Shown here in pieces: positions 1 through 12,752 of a stretch of 64,000 bases of DNA. The position numbers were made by a program, and so were the translations under genes. The notes under the pieces were generated by a model. That model did no database searches and was not told the DNA's origin. It saw only the letters and a program-made list of their open reading frames with translations. The stretch is from positions 23,001,639-23,065,638 of the forward strand of contig OZ025263.1 in the NCBI GenBank assembly GCA_964019135.1, in the 5' to 3' direction. The DNA is from Arenicola marina (lineage: Eukaryota; Annelida; Polychaeta; Arenicolidae). Within the stretch, counting starts at the first letter, position 1. The number at the start of each line of letters is the position of its first letter.

Positions 1-3000
1 CAATCACACCCAACACGACAATCACACCTAACACAACAATCACACCCATCACAAGAATCACACCCAACACAACAACCACGCCCAACACAACAATCACACC
101 CAACACGACAATCACACAAAACACAACAATCACACCCATCACAACAATCACACCCAACACAACAACCACGCCCAGCACAACAACCACGCCCAACACAACA
201 ATCACACCCAACACAACAATGACACCCGACACAACAATCACGCACAACACAACAATCATACCCAACACAACAATGACACCCAACACAACAATGACACCCA
301 ACACAACAATCACACCCGACACAACAATCACGCACAACACAACAATCACACCCAACACAACAATGACACCCGACACAACAATCACGCACAACACAACAAT
401 CACACCCAACACAACAATGACACCCAATACGACAATCACACCCAACACAACAATCACACCCAACACAACAATCACACCCAATACCACAATCACACCAACC
501 ACAAATATCCTAACCGCCACAGCAACTACACCCAACACAACAATCACGCCCAACACAACAATCACACCCAACACAACAATCACACCCAACACAACAATCA
601 CACCCACCACAACAACCACACCCAATACAACAACCAAATCCCACACAACAATCACACCCAACACAACAATCACACCCAACACAACAATCACACCCAACAC
701 AACAATCAAGTCCACCACAACAATCACACTTAACACAACCACGCCCAACACGACAGCCACGCCCAACACGACAACCACGCCCGACACAACAATCACAACC
801 AACACGACTAGCACACCCACCACAACAATCACGCCCAACACAACAACCACGCCCAACACAACAATCACGCCCAACACAACAATCACACCCAACACAACAT
901 TGACACCCACCACAACAACCACACCCACTACATCAACCGCACTCAACACAACAATCACACCCAACACAACAATCAAATCCACCACAACAATCACACCCAA
1001 CACAACAACCACACCCAACACAACAATCACACCCAACAGAACAACCACGCCCATCACCATAATCACACCCAACAGAACAACCACGCCCAACACCACAATC
1101 ACACCCAACACAACAACCACGCCCAACACCACAATCACACCCAACACAACAACCACACCCAACACAACAATCACACCCAACACAACAACCACGCCCAACA
1201 CCACAATCACACCCAACAGAACAATCACGCCTAACACCACAATCACACTCAACACAACAACCACACCCGCTACAACAATCACACCCAACAGAACAACCAC
1301 GCCCAACACCACAATCACACCCAACACAACAACAACACCCACCACAACAATCACACCCAACAGAACAACCACACCCAACACAGCAATCACACCCGCCACA
1401 ACAGTCACCCCCAACAGAACAATCACGCCCGACACCACAATCACACTCAACACAACAATGACACCCAACACAACAATGACACCCAACACAACAATCACAC
1501 CCAACACAACAATCACACCCAACACAACAACCACACCCAACGCAACAACCACACCCAGCACAACAATCCCTCCCAACACAACAATGACATCCAACACAAC
1601 AATCACACCCAACACAACAATCACACCCAACACAACAACCACACCCAACGCAACAACCACACCCAGCACAACAATCCCACCCAACACAACAATCACACCC
1701 AATACCACAATCACACCCACCACAACAATCACACCCAACACAACAACTACACCCAACACAACAATCACACCCAACACAACAACCACGCCCAACACCACAA
1801 TCACACTCAACACAACAATGACACCCAACACAACAACCACACCCAAGGCAACAACCACACCCAGCACAACAATCCCTCCCACCACAACAATCACACCCAA
1901 CACAACAACTACACCCAACACAACAATCACACCCAACACAACAACCACGCCCAACACAGCAATCACACCCAACACAACAGTCACCCCCAACAGAACAATC
2001 ACGCCCAACACCACAATCACACCCAACACAACAATCACACCCAACACAACAATCACACCCAACAAAACAACCACACCCAACGCAACAACCACACCCAGCA
2101 CAACAATCCCACCCACCACAACAATCACACCCAACACAACAACTACACCCAACACAACAATCACACCCAACACAACAACCACGCCCAACACAGCAATCAC
2201 ACCCGCCACAACAGTCACCCCCAACAGAACAATCACGCCCAACACCACAATCACACTCAACACAACAACCACACCCGCTACAACAATCAAACCCAACACA
2301 ACAATGACACCCAACTCAACAATCACACCCAACACAACAATCACACCCAACACAACAACCACACCCAACGCAACAACCACACCCAACACAACAATCCCAC
2401 CCAACACAACAATCACACCCAATACCACAATCACACCCAACACAACAACCACACCCAACACAACAACTACACCCAACACAACAATCACACCCAACACAAC
2501 AACCACGCCCAACACCACAATCACACCCACCACAACAATCACACCCAACAGAACAACCACACCCAACACAGCAATCACACCCGCCACAACAGTCACCGCC
2601 AACAGAACAATCACGCCCAACACCACAATCACACTCAACACAACAACCACACCCGCTACAACAATCGCACCCAACACAACAATCACACCCAAAACAACAA
2701 TCACACCCAACACGACAATCACACCCAACACAACAATCACACCCAACACAACAATCACACCCAATACCACAATCACACCAACCACAAATATCCTAACCGC
2801 CACAGCAACTACACCCAACACAACAATCACGCCCAACACAACAATCACACCCAACACAACAACCACACCCGCTACAACAATCACACCCAACACAACAATC
2901 ACACCCAAAACAACAATCACACCCAACACGACAATCACACCCAACACAACAATCACACCCAATACCACAATCACACCAACCACAAATATCCTAACCGCCA

Positions 3001-4315
3001 CAGCAACTACACCCAACACAACAACCACGCCCAACACAACAATCACACCCAACACGACAATCACACCCAACACAACAATCACACCCAAAACAACAATCAC
3101 ACCCAACACAACAATCACACCCAAAACAACAATCACACCCAACACAACAATCACACCCAATACCACAATCACACCAACCACAAATATCCTAACCGCCACA
3201 GCAACTACACCCAACACAACAATCACGCCCAACACAACAATCACGCCCAACACAACAATCACACCCAACACAACAATCACACCCAACACAACAATCACGC
3301 CCAACACAACAATCACACCCAACACAACAATCACACCCAACACAACAATCACACCCAACACAACAACCACACCCAACGCAACAACCACACCCAGCACAAC
3401 AATCCCACCCAACACAACAATCACACCCAATACCACAATCACACCCAACACAACAACCACACCCAACACAACAACTACACCCAACACAACAATCACACCC
3501 AACACAACAACCACGCCCAACACCACAATCACACCCACCACAACAATCACACCCAACAGAACAACCACACCCAACACAGCAATCACACCCGCCACAACAG
3601 TCACCCCCAACAGAACAATCACGCCCAACACCACAATCACACTCAACACAACAACCACACCCGCTACAACAATCACACCCAACACAACAATCACACCCAA
3701 CACAACGATCACACCCAACACAACAATCCCACCCAACACAACAATCACACCCAATACCACAATCACACCTACCACAAATATCCTAACCGCCACAACCACG
3801 CCCAACACAACAATTACGCCCAAAACAACAACCACGCCCAACACAACAATCACACCCAACACAACAATCACGCCCAACACAACAACCGCAACCAACACTG
3901 CAACCACACCCACCACAAAAACTACGCCCAGCACAACAACCAGACCTAGCACAGGAATCACACCCAACACAACAATCACACCCAACACAACCACCACAAC
4001 CAACACTGCAATCACACCCAACACAACAATCACACCCAACGCGACAATCACGCCCAACACAACAACCACACCCATCACAAGAATCACACCCAACACAACA
4101 ACCACGCCCAACACAACAATCACACCCAACACGACAATCACACAAAACACAACAATCACACCCAACACAACAATCACACCCAACACGACAATCACACAAA
4201 ACACAACAATCACACCCATCACAACAATCACAGCCAACACGACAATCACACCGGCCTGAACAATCACGCCCAACACAACAACCACTCCAACCACAACAAT
4301 CACCCCCAACACAAT
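1..4315 (+). repeat. 18-bp minisatellite (core ACAATCACACCCAACACA) with a 198-bp higher-order repeat
   Basis: Tandem 18-bp units fill the exon, by length about 236 copies. Variants differ by substitutions and by length changes that keep the frame. A marker block encoding NILTATATTPN begins near 2791, 2989 and 3187, exactly 198 bp (11 units) apart. Further copies lie near 508 and 3781, and the last of these lacks one codon. A second marker, NATTTPSTTIPP, recurs between about 1540 and 3400. This indicates block-wise unequal exchange. Confidence 0.95.
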
Positions 4316-4418
4316 CACTAAAGCGTGCCCGGAGTGCAACCTTGCCGGCGACGCGACAGGCTTATCTTCGACCTTGACCTGCGTTATCATGTTTATGGTA
4401 TTCACCGCGTTGGTTTGA
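1..4418 (+). CDS. Gene A, partial: last exon of an Ly6/uPAR-type GPI-anchored protein with a giant Thr/Asn-rich stalk
   Basis: The frame is open from the left edge to a TGA at 4257-4259, about 1,418 codons, nearly all variants of the hexapeptide TTITPN. It then continues in the same frame through a short Thr-rich stretch, ACPEC, and a hydrophobic tail ending FMVFTALV, with a stop at 4416-4418. That tail matches the ends of genes C and D (ACPES...LLVFAVLV), so this is the stalk and GPI-anchor signal of a third paralogue whose LU exons lie off the left edge. Almost every unit carries an N-T-T or N-R-T N-glycosylation sequon beside many O-glycosylation candidates, so I infer an extended, heavily glycosylated cell-surface stalk. 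Oddities are the in-frame TGA just before the anchor, and the lack of the AATAAA that C and D have soon after the stop. It could be a pseudogene, a secreted form or a base error. The family call rests on homology within the window. Confidence 0.6.
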
Positions 4419-5767
4419 AGTCTACATATCCTTGACGTAATGGCATTTTTGTTTTGTGGCGAGACATGGTGGTGTTTTCCAACTTAAACAAAAGAAAGAA
4501 AATATCAACATTTACAAAATATCCGTGAAGCTGGGTAGGAAATATCGAATCCGTACTTTAATTACCTTGCCAAAGCAGGGAGGGCCGATGCGCTAATGCT
4601 TAGTAGTTAAGTCATGCGATGATTTTAGCCATTTTATTGGCGGTTGGTGCATGATTTGCATTTTTTCACCAACAATATTATTTGGCAGCAGTGAAACTAA
4701 AAGTTGAAATCAAGTGTGGGTTTTTTTTTTCTTCTGTCTGGTATCGTATCGAGGGTTTGCGGGAACTAGATTCGTGTGAAGTTACATCCTTTAATTGTGC
4801 AACGAAGTAATTGGGCGACATTTTCTGACAAATGTTATCATGCAATGAAATGGCAGTGCTTCTAAATTACCTTTTTTCATCCCAACTAGGATGCAATATT
4901 AGGAGGATATTTGTGTGTGTTTTCCGATATGATATGTTAATGTTTCGAGTGATATTGGTTTTTCTGTGTGCATCATGTGCATCAATCTATAAATAAATCT
5001 TTAAACTATTTGTTTTATCTTTTGATGTTTCTTTCATTCCAAAACCTTACAATTAGAATTAAGCATTTTTTATTTCTCGTAATGGGTCAGGCATACTACA
5101 CTCAGAACGCGGCGACAATCATAACAAACAACTACGGCTTAATAAGGTGTCATTTGTTGCCATACATCGTTATCGATTGTCATGTGTTGGTAAACATTGT
5201 CCATAATATCATGTATTGCAGTGTATTGTCATTTATGGTTACAAGGAATAAGCAAGAGAAAGCGATGTGCATTCTGAACAACTCTTACTAAAATATCTCA
5301 CCTATTAGCACTTTTAGACTTTAAATAACAATCCACATGCCACTGAATTACAATAAAACCACCAATTTCGCACATAAATTAATCCTGAATCTATCCGTTT
5401 TTCCTCAATACATATCACCTTGAGATATTAGCTCGTTATTGCGGATGATCGAATGAGGCTACAGTAGCCTTTGTTAGTGAACAGGTGAAAAGGCCGGCGA
5501 CATGCGTGCAGCCAAACACGCCGGAATAGGATCCAAATACAACCATTTGACCAATGATGCAGCTTATCTGTCATTTATCTTGTTATGTCACAATGGGACG
5601 GGTTGTCCGGATTCATATGAGAAGAATGGTGACGGAGTGTATTTTTCTACTCGTGTAATAAGTATGGAACAAAGTAATGCAATAAGAATGTTGATTCGTA
5701 GATAAGAATCAACCCTTGTAACAAGGACATGACGTTATAGGAATGTCTTAATGCCGCATACGATCTT
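4419..5767. other. 3' UTR and downstream flank of gene A
   Basis: This stretch aligns by eye with the sequence after the stop codons of genes C (23,692 on) and D (34,251 on), and parts of it with the stretch after gene B (11,430-11,720). It starts with the shared bases AAGTCTACAT. The early AATAAA of C and D is replaced by AAACAAAAGAAAG. The next AATAAA is at 4992-4997, a position that C and D also keep. I see no separate gene here. Confidence 0.6.
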
Positions 5768-5850
5768 ATATTGTCATATATTGTGACATATTGTGATATA
5801 TTGTGATATATTGTCATATATTGTCATATCTTGTCATATATTGTTATATA
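5768..5850. repeat. 10-bp tandem repeat (TATTGTCATA type) in the gene A flank
   Basis: About eight units of TTGTCATATA or TTGTGATATA. The same array, with a different copy number, occupies the matching place after genes C and D. Confidence 0.9.
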
Positions 5851-7140
5851 TTTCCATAGGTTAAAAGATAGATTTTGCGGACTGCAATAATAGGGGCCTC
5901 ACGTGCCTGAATGATTGAGCCGTGGGTGGGGCACGACATCGCCCCACACCCATTCAATATAGCCTACGACATACACTACCGACTGCACCACTATTATAGA
6001 GGATAGCACATCGGTAGCTAACGACCGGAGAAGAGAGTGAGTCCTTTGACCCCACTTACGCCGTTTTTACTGGACAGGCGTTCCGAAGTTCAAACCTAGA
6101 TAACAAACTAGGGCCAGGTGCAATCTTCAAGAATGCATATATAACGTCGCTATTATAATGTGTGACAAACTAAGGCCAATGCCGGGACGTTGACATGAAG
6201 AGTTTTTTATTTCGATCATCCGTACGAGATATAAAATAAACACTGAACAAATCACTTGAAAGCACCTAGTGGCCCCCCCCCCTCTCCCACCCCCTAGTGG
6301 AGACGTCATAATGTTGGTCCGGTCGGAGAATCCTTATTAGAGCTGTACAGTTGCTACGGGATCTTATCGAGACCCACGAGACAAGGATACTCATGCTCTA
6401 CGTCAATGCCTAGCACCAATGGCCTGTACGTGCTGTCTACCTTCCAGTTGTTTGCCTTCACTCGCTTCACAAACACAAATCGGCTAAAGTTGTCCCTGGA
6501 TCCACAACTAACCACTTAAGTTCTGTGCATATCAGAACTATATCCATCCGAGTATATATTTATAATATATGAGCGGCTAGACAGTTGATAAACCAGAATG
6601 CGGCTGTCTCATGAATGATCGTCAGTGTCAGGCCATCTAACGTGCTGCGCAGGGGTTTCCATGTCGTATGACGTGATAATCATCATGACTCGCATGTCTG
6701 CGCGCGGTATCTATGGCTACGTAACAACGCTCCTTATAGGGAATGACCAGGCGAAGACAATGCTGTTCCGTTTGTCGCATAAATGTAAACATCGATGATT
6801 TGACTCAAAATACAACGCTTCCAATAGTCGCATCAAACGACCACATGCATTATGAAGATAAATGTCTTATCTTTAACTATATTATTATTTTATAGCTAGC
6901 AATGCCTGGACCAAAGCAAGCAAAAATAGTTTCACACCCACTCGATTATCACAGCTAACCGGTTTCCAACACTCAAACGTTGACTACAATGAGTGCGCGT
7001 CACGCAGTTGCAGCAAGGCACCACTTTGATGCGCACTCGTTCTAAGAGCACGTGTTTTTGTTGGTCTACACAAGACCTAAACCGGCAATAGAACCCGCGA
7101 GAACCGTACAGTCCTTTTGGTGATGACCGTCATAATGTGC
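5851..7140. other. Duplicated intergenic flank, no gene
   Basis: This is homologous to 24,717-26,220 and 35,746-37,180. It holds a single copy of the unit that is expanded to 41-bp arrays in the other two flanks (6132-6175). It also has extra sequence around 6,490-6,620 that breaks the reading frame still open in the other two copies. Confidence 0.6.
6991..7033. other. Imperfect hairpin, gene A copy
   Basis: The left arm GAGTGCGCGTCACGC and a right arm around GATGCGCACTC form a stem. The copy here has more mismatches than those at 26,068 and 37,049. Confidence 0.5.
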
Positions 7141-8585
7141 CAATACAAGTTCAGGGGTAATAACACACGTCATCCTATTAGAATGATCAAGGATAGTGTT
7201 TGTCTATGATGTAAGCCATAGAGCTTACGTCCATCCAAAGTCTGTGTGCTGTAATATTGTCACGAATCCACAGCTGGTGTGAGTCTTGTTGTTGGACGTC
7301 GCTAGCGGCTCAGTTAGGCGGCTCATCTGCACGTGGATCGACGACAACGTGTCTGGCTGGATAGTCGTAGTGTGGGTGGGTTACCGAATCGAGCAACCTC
7401 CCATTCGCTAGGTGGCGCTACGCAAGCCCCGCTTAAACCGCTGCTGTTGGCCAGGGGCACATTCAATTTTTTTGAAAAACTGTCAAATCAGCTGTAATTT
7501 CTTGCAACATTATACTTTTCATTAATTAAACCTAAACGAACGAGCTCTGCGTATTTAGTGCAGCAGCAAAATACATCTTGTATCATTTTGAAACTTTTCT
7601 AATTGAGAGTGAGCTCTTTCTTTTTAGTTCCTATGCAGTGTGTTATTAGGCCTAGGCTGGGTCCTCTGCACTAATTCGTAGAAATGCGCGGCGCATTTGT
7701 CCTATACATTTGGCGCAGCGCCGCCCTGGCGAGCGAGACTGCAAATGCATTGAGGAAGTAGGCGATATATAGATATTCAATCAAATCAAATCAGATAATG
7801 GAGCCCTAGCGGAGTGAGTCAAAGTCAGAGAGTGCGAATCGAACAGCCATTTGGGTGTGTTGCATATATACATATCTATATAACAGGCACGAAATGCGAA
7901 GACCAAGCGCGATTGCTCGGGATTGTGGCATGACTGAAGCACTAGTGATGAGGATCATCTCACTAGATCTCCTGTTGTCCGCTTACGTGCGATATTATGT
8001 CATGACGTCATAATTCAGCTATGATGTTTAGGGCGTGCAAGTCTCATCGTTTGATAGTCAAGGAAGGAGAAGGAAAGGGAAGGGGTAGGGTGGGGGAGGG
8101 TGTTCCCCAATAATAATAATATTATGTCACAATACTAAACTGATGTGCACTCCACCTAAATTGTTAACCTTCAGATCGTACAAATCAGAAACTAAATTCA
8201 CTCCTCGGACGTATTTGCCTCCCGTACGCCCCTTATTTTTGAAAAACTAGTGGAAGTCGTGACGTAATAAATGTAATTGCAGATATATGCAAAAGGAAGT
8301 ATTGGCAGATATCTGCAAATAAAAGTATGATTACGTATTTGCATATATCCACAACTCATGGGCAGATATCAGAGAAGTGAATTTTATTCCTGATATATAT
8401 ATATATATCAAAGGAGGGACACCTTTTATATGCTTTCTTTGGCGCGAGTTCGCATTCGACACCGTCCCGCACCCCCCCTTCCCACATTTGTTCATTCCTG
8501 GAGTAGGCACCCATGAGACCACAACGCCTTAAATATTACACTTGAATTATTATGCCATCTGAAATAATATCATATAATATGATCT
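7141..8585. other. Intergenic segment nearly identical to 26,220-27,690
   Basis: Long stretches differ from the gene C flank by only scattered bases, much less than the neighbouring parts do. It includes a CTCF-like core CTAGGTGGCGCTA (7408-7420) that is also kept at 26,484. There is no coding evidence. A short ATATAT run lies near 8,394. Confidence 0.6.
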
Positions 8586-9110
8586 CACTTCCTTGATAAT
8601 TCTGATAGGCGACTGTCCAATTACAACTCAAGGTAGGACTAAACACCCCGCCCCCCCCCCCCAACACAAACACACAAACACACACACATACACACCTCTC
8701 CACTCCAACAGCGAGGCCCAGAGAAAAACCGGACTGCGAACGACGCCAACCAACACTCACAAGGGGACTTGACCAAATCAATTTGACTTCCTTGATAAAT
8801 CTGGTAGGCGACTGTCCAATTCCAACGGAAGGCAGGACTAAATACATTAGTTTTAGTTCCAGATGCCTACCTGTCGTCCCATAGGGGATATGTATAAGTT
8901 ATGAGGATACCATTTCCAGTGGCAGATGATAATCTGCAACGATAGTCTAGGGTGAGTCAGAGCGATGTGTGTTGTGGCACCCTGATATATCATGTCTGGA
9001 ATATATCACTTCACTACACTAAATGCCTTCACAGCTTTATCAGCCTTTAATCAATCACATATCTGTGACAGGCCTTCAAGTAAAGGACAGAAATTCAGGA
9101 TGCGATTTGG
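8586..9110 (+). repeat. Dispersed repeat R1, copy 1
   Basis: This begins with CTTCCTTGATAATTCTGATA. A related 60-bp segment recurs about 200 bp later (near 8,786), and C-run and CA microsatellites lie between them. Other copies are at 27,691-28,190 (same orientation), 15,790-16,215 (inverted) and 19,300-19,800 (diverged). I cannot name the family. It may be a non-autonomous transposon or simply part of the segmental duplication. Confidence 0.6.
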
Positions 9111-9294
9111 AATGAGAATTGTGCTTTAACAATATCCCTAATAAGGATCGGTAAACGTTAGATTAGGCATTAGGTCGAGATGACGAAAACTATTCTTTTT
9201 TTGGCAAACTATAGCACAGACTATTTCGTATTCGTGGTTAAACTTTATTTGCTCTGCCACCCATTGCTCAACCTCCAGTGTCTTTGCCTTTCAG

Positions 9295-9331
9295 GTGCCG
9301 AGACTGCTTGCAGGCAGCCCTAACAACAAGG
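9295..9331 (+). other. Probable 5' UTR piece of gene B, following a splice acceptor
   Basis: TTTGCCTTTCAG ends at 9294 and is followed by a 37-bp leader before the ATG. The same acceptor-like sequence and leader precede gene D (30,707-30,743) and, with TTTAAG, gene C (20,753-20,789). This suggests an upstream non-coding exon that I cannot locate. Confidence 0.4.
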
Positions 9332-10630
9332 ATGCTGACCCGCGTTGTCTTCACTACCATCGTGATACTCCTCACAGCTGTTACAGGTGAGAAACAATAG
9401 CTGTAATGGACGTAATGGCTGTAATGGTTGTAATGGTTGCAATGGTTGTAATGGTGACTTGTAGAGACTCATAGCGATGGCGCGAATATTATTTTTAATA
9501 GGATTAATTTGAAATTTATAATATACAACTGGATAAACAACCACGCCATTGAAGATTGGTCTACAAACAAAGCAGTGGTAGTCCTCTCCCTGTCTTCCTT
9601 GATCCATATTATGATAGTTTTTGGCAACGCATGTTAATGAGCTTGTCTAAATTACTTCCAAGGATATGTTGTCATTTGTTACTGTATATTGTCATGTATC
9701 GTCAAATACTGTCATATAGGGAACGGAAACATTCAGGTTTTTCTAACTTTGTTACATAGGTACCGCCTTATATTATGTTCCTTTTAATATCTTTTCATCA
9801 TTCACCCCAAACGATTTCTGATTTTTTTACCGTTCTCACCACAGGAGTCATGCCATCAGAAGACAACAGCACTCTATGTTACAGCTGCACCTACAGCTAT
9901 AACCCGGGGGCTGACGACGCCTGTGTAACAGATCCAGCAAATGTACTGACGGCCAACACCGTGGTGTGTCCCCATGATGGCAGAGTGTGCAGTATATTTA
10001 GACAATGGGACATTGGTAAGTCCGGCACCCACTGCCCAGAACCTTTCGGGATATCGCATGCATTTATCAAAGGGCCGTATGCAGCGAGAACAATATACAA
10101 CGCTGTACAACGTCGATAATTCATAAATGTTCTAAACACCATCTCTGGTGTATATCTATAAAGGTTTACATAGCGCCGTATTTACATAGTTCATGATTCA
10201 AAAACGCATTTCATTGGAAAAAGCTTTGCATTTTGCATATTGCACCTCATTGCATTATTCCAAGATGTTTCGTAGCAAATTTAGCTACAATGTGCACACA
10301 AGTAGCATACAACACTAATATGGTATTTCATGTCTATTTGCAGCCGAGCAGGTGATCCGTAGTTTGCAACGTGGTTGTATGGCAGATGCCATTACGGGAT
10401 GCGTGCCTGACTTCTATTTCGAATCCTGCTACTACTATTGTGACAAAGACTTGTGCAACGACATGGATGTCACACCCACAACAACGGTCAAGGCAACGAC
10501 TGTCACATCCACAACAACGGCCATGGCAACGACAACGACTCGCGCCAACGATGTGAGCAAAGGCGCAAACCACTCGGCAAGCTTATCCACAGCCTTGACC
10601 TTGTTGATGACGTTACTGATATTGTCATGA
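9332..10630 (+). CDS. Gene B: single-LU-domain GPI-anchored Ly6/uPAR-type protein (3 exons, 170 aa)
   Basis: Exons are 9332-9386, 9845-10015 and 10344-10630; introns are GT-AG and phase 1. Exon 1 encodes a signal peptide (MLTRVVFTTIVILLTAVTG). Exons 2 and 3 encode one LU domain with ten cysteines, from CYSC to the closing DLCN, the layout expected of a three-finger fold. One N-glycosylation site (NST) precedes the first Cys. A Thr-rich stalk of about 30 residues and a hydrophobic tail (LTLLMTLLILS) suggest GPI anchoring. The LU domain matches the second LU domain of genes C and D; only 458 bp separate exons 1 and 2, and no first LU domain is seen there. Stalk and tail differ most from the paralogues. 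The ligand and function are unknown; family members act as cell-surface receptors, receptor modulators or secreted ligands. The exon model is by eye. Confidence 0.8.
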
Positions 10631-12600
10631 AGTCCACCGGCCTATCTAGGAGTGATTTGCGTCTTCTGGTGAGAGACCGTGGAGCTGTTGCATGGATAGG
10701 TCACTCGAGCTGTGTGTGGAATATCCAGCTCTCACGCGCACAGAACCGTATTTGAGATATTTAAAACACAAATGATGATAGTATTTAACAGGAAAATGGA
10801 CAATGGGGGTCGCTTGTTGACATTCTGCAGTCACCAATCTTCGAAGATAAGTTAACTTGACAAACACTTCATTGATCAAGTTGTGACTTTGTTTACTACT
10901 ACACTAAGACGAAACACCTGAACAACAAGAAAACTCTCTGAAACATGTCAACATACGCCCTTGCAATGGGTAAAGGAATTGGTGTAAAGATTACGGGTGT
11001 TTCGGTTAAAGCTGCTTAGGGGGCAATTGTTCCCATAAGAAAGATATGAGGTGTTTAAGATTAATATATAGTTTTTATGTAGATCGTCATTGCGCCAAGA
11101 TAAATGTACTGTGGGCAAAAATATCGAATTGTATATTACATTCAGTTTTGTCATTCTGGGTTATGTGGTATGGTTTCCGGTGCACTACATCATAAACACT
11201 ACATCCGCGCAGCTGTGTGTTGGCTTTCGACACTATATTACACAGGACAATGCACCCTTGTTGTTTAAGTGGATTTTAAGGAAGTGATTATAACTTTATT
11301 AAAGTTGAACAATCCTGTGTGGCTAACCTGAACTTGTCTGAACTTATTTTCCGCAGTGAAGGTATAAGTTGGTATAATGTGCAGGTGATGTGTCTCTTGT
11401 AGAGTTTGTAGATGTTTAATAAATAAATAAATTCGTCTGAAGTTACAAACTTTAATTGTGTAACGAGTAATGGAACGACACCTTCCGACAAATCTTATCG
11501 TATTCAACAAAAATGATCTGGTGCAATAAAATGGCGTTGGTCCCCAATTACCAATATTATGCAAACTTGGTTATGATATGTATTTTGATATGAATAATAT
11601 GTTAGTCTGTTACTTACTTATTCTGTTGATATTGGTTATTCAGTGTGCATCACGTCATTAATATGTGAATAAATAATCAAGAACGAAATGTATCTTTTGG
11701 TGAACAACCTTGCAATTGAGATAATATAATCTTTATATTGTGTGATGGAGCCAGTCATACTACAGTCATGCTACAAACACATGTATTGCGTGTGTTAATT
11801 ATTATGACGTGATGACCCCGGCGACCGTTTATTATAACAATCACTATTGCGGCTTTTAAGTCATCAAGGATATGCCATGTATCTGGGACATCTGGGCCCG
11901 TAAGTTCGAAACCGCTGAGGCCCGATATTTCTCCCTCGAGAAGGACCTTACCATGGAGCTGGGCGAGATATTCGTCGCACCTATACCTTAATCCTAACTC
12001 CACGGGGGGACGTAATCTGATGCGGCGCCGGCTTAAGTAAGGTAGCACAGGGGCTCGTTTAACTTTATCTTTGTCATTTTATGAGCAAAACTTCGATGTT
12101 AGTGAAATAACACTCAGAACTGTCATGATCAATGCCTGGAAACCGGACCTTTTGGTTATATCGGCTACTATCATAAACCGCTCCTGCCATCGAAAAATCC
12201 AAGTGGCGAACGGGGCATCGATTTCGCCATTGTCACGTGACCCAAAGTGGTCCACGTGCAGCGGAATATGAGTAGTACCAAAAAACTAAATTGCGCAGAA
12301 CAGACCAGCTAAGATCAGATAAGCCCAGATAAGGTCAGATCAAAGCTCACTTCCGACTTATTTTTAAATTTGGAATTTGTACCTTATAGCTGCTGTCTGC
12401 ACCAGACGGTGTATTCGCCCCATTACAATAATGTCACCGAATGGCCCACTAGATGGTAGCACCATTCATCCGCTAACCGCGAAAAGGTATCAATAGATGG
12501 CAGTAATATATGCGTCCTGGGTTAATCTAACAGAAGACAAACAGTGTCTCCGTCTGGTGAATAGGGTATCGTGGAGTCAGTTATATCTGTTAAATCCTTC
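10631..12600. other. 3' flank of gene B, no further gene
   Basis: From 11,430 to about 11,720 this is a diverged copy of the flank behind A, C and D. Candidate AATAAA signals lie at 11,418-11,423. The stretch 11,893-11,940 shares GGGCCCGTAAGTTCGAA with 38,821-38,837, so it contains a short dispersed repeat. The open frames here are short and have no recognisable domain. Confidence 0.5.
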
Positions 12601-12752
12601 AATTTCTGCCCTTGTGATGCAAATGATCTAGTTTCGACTGAATCCGCGAGGTGGCTTTGTTGCAGGCTGGCCCTGGAAAGTTGTCTGCCACCCCATATTA
12701 ATCGGGCAGCATCAGAAAGCGTCAACACGAGGAATTTCAGGTGAAATAGGAA

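Noticed and set aside
3783..4199. Cys-rich frame (CDCCVGCDC) on the - strand, like a keratin-associated or metallothionein protein
   Set aside because: It is the antisense reading of the Thr-rich minisatellite of gene A.
9874..10142. Cys-containing - strand frames over gene B exon 2
   Set aside because: They are antisense to a well-supported LU exon with conserved splice sites.
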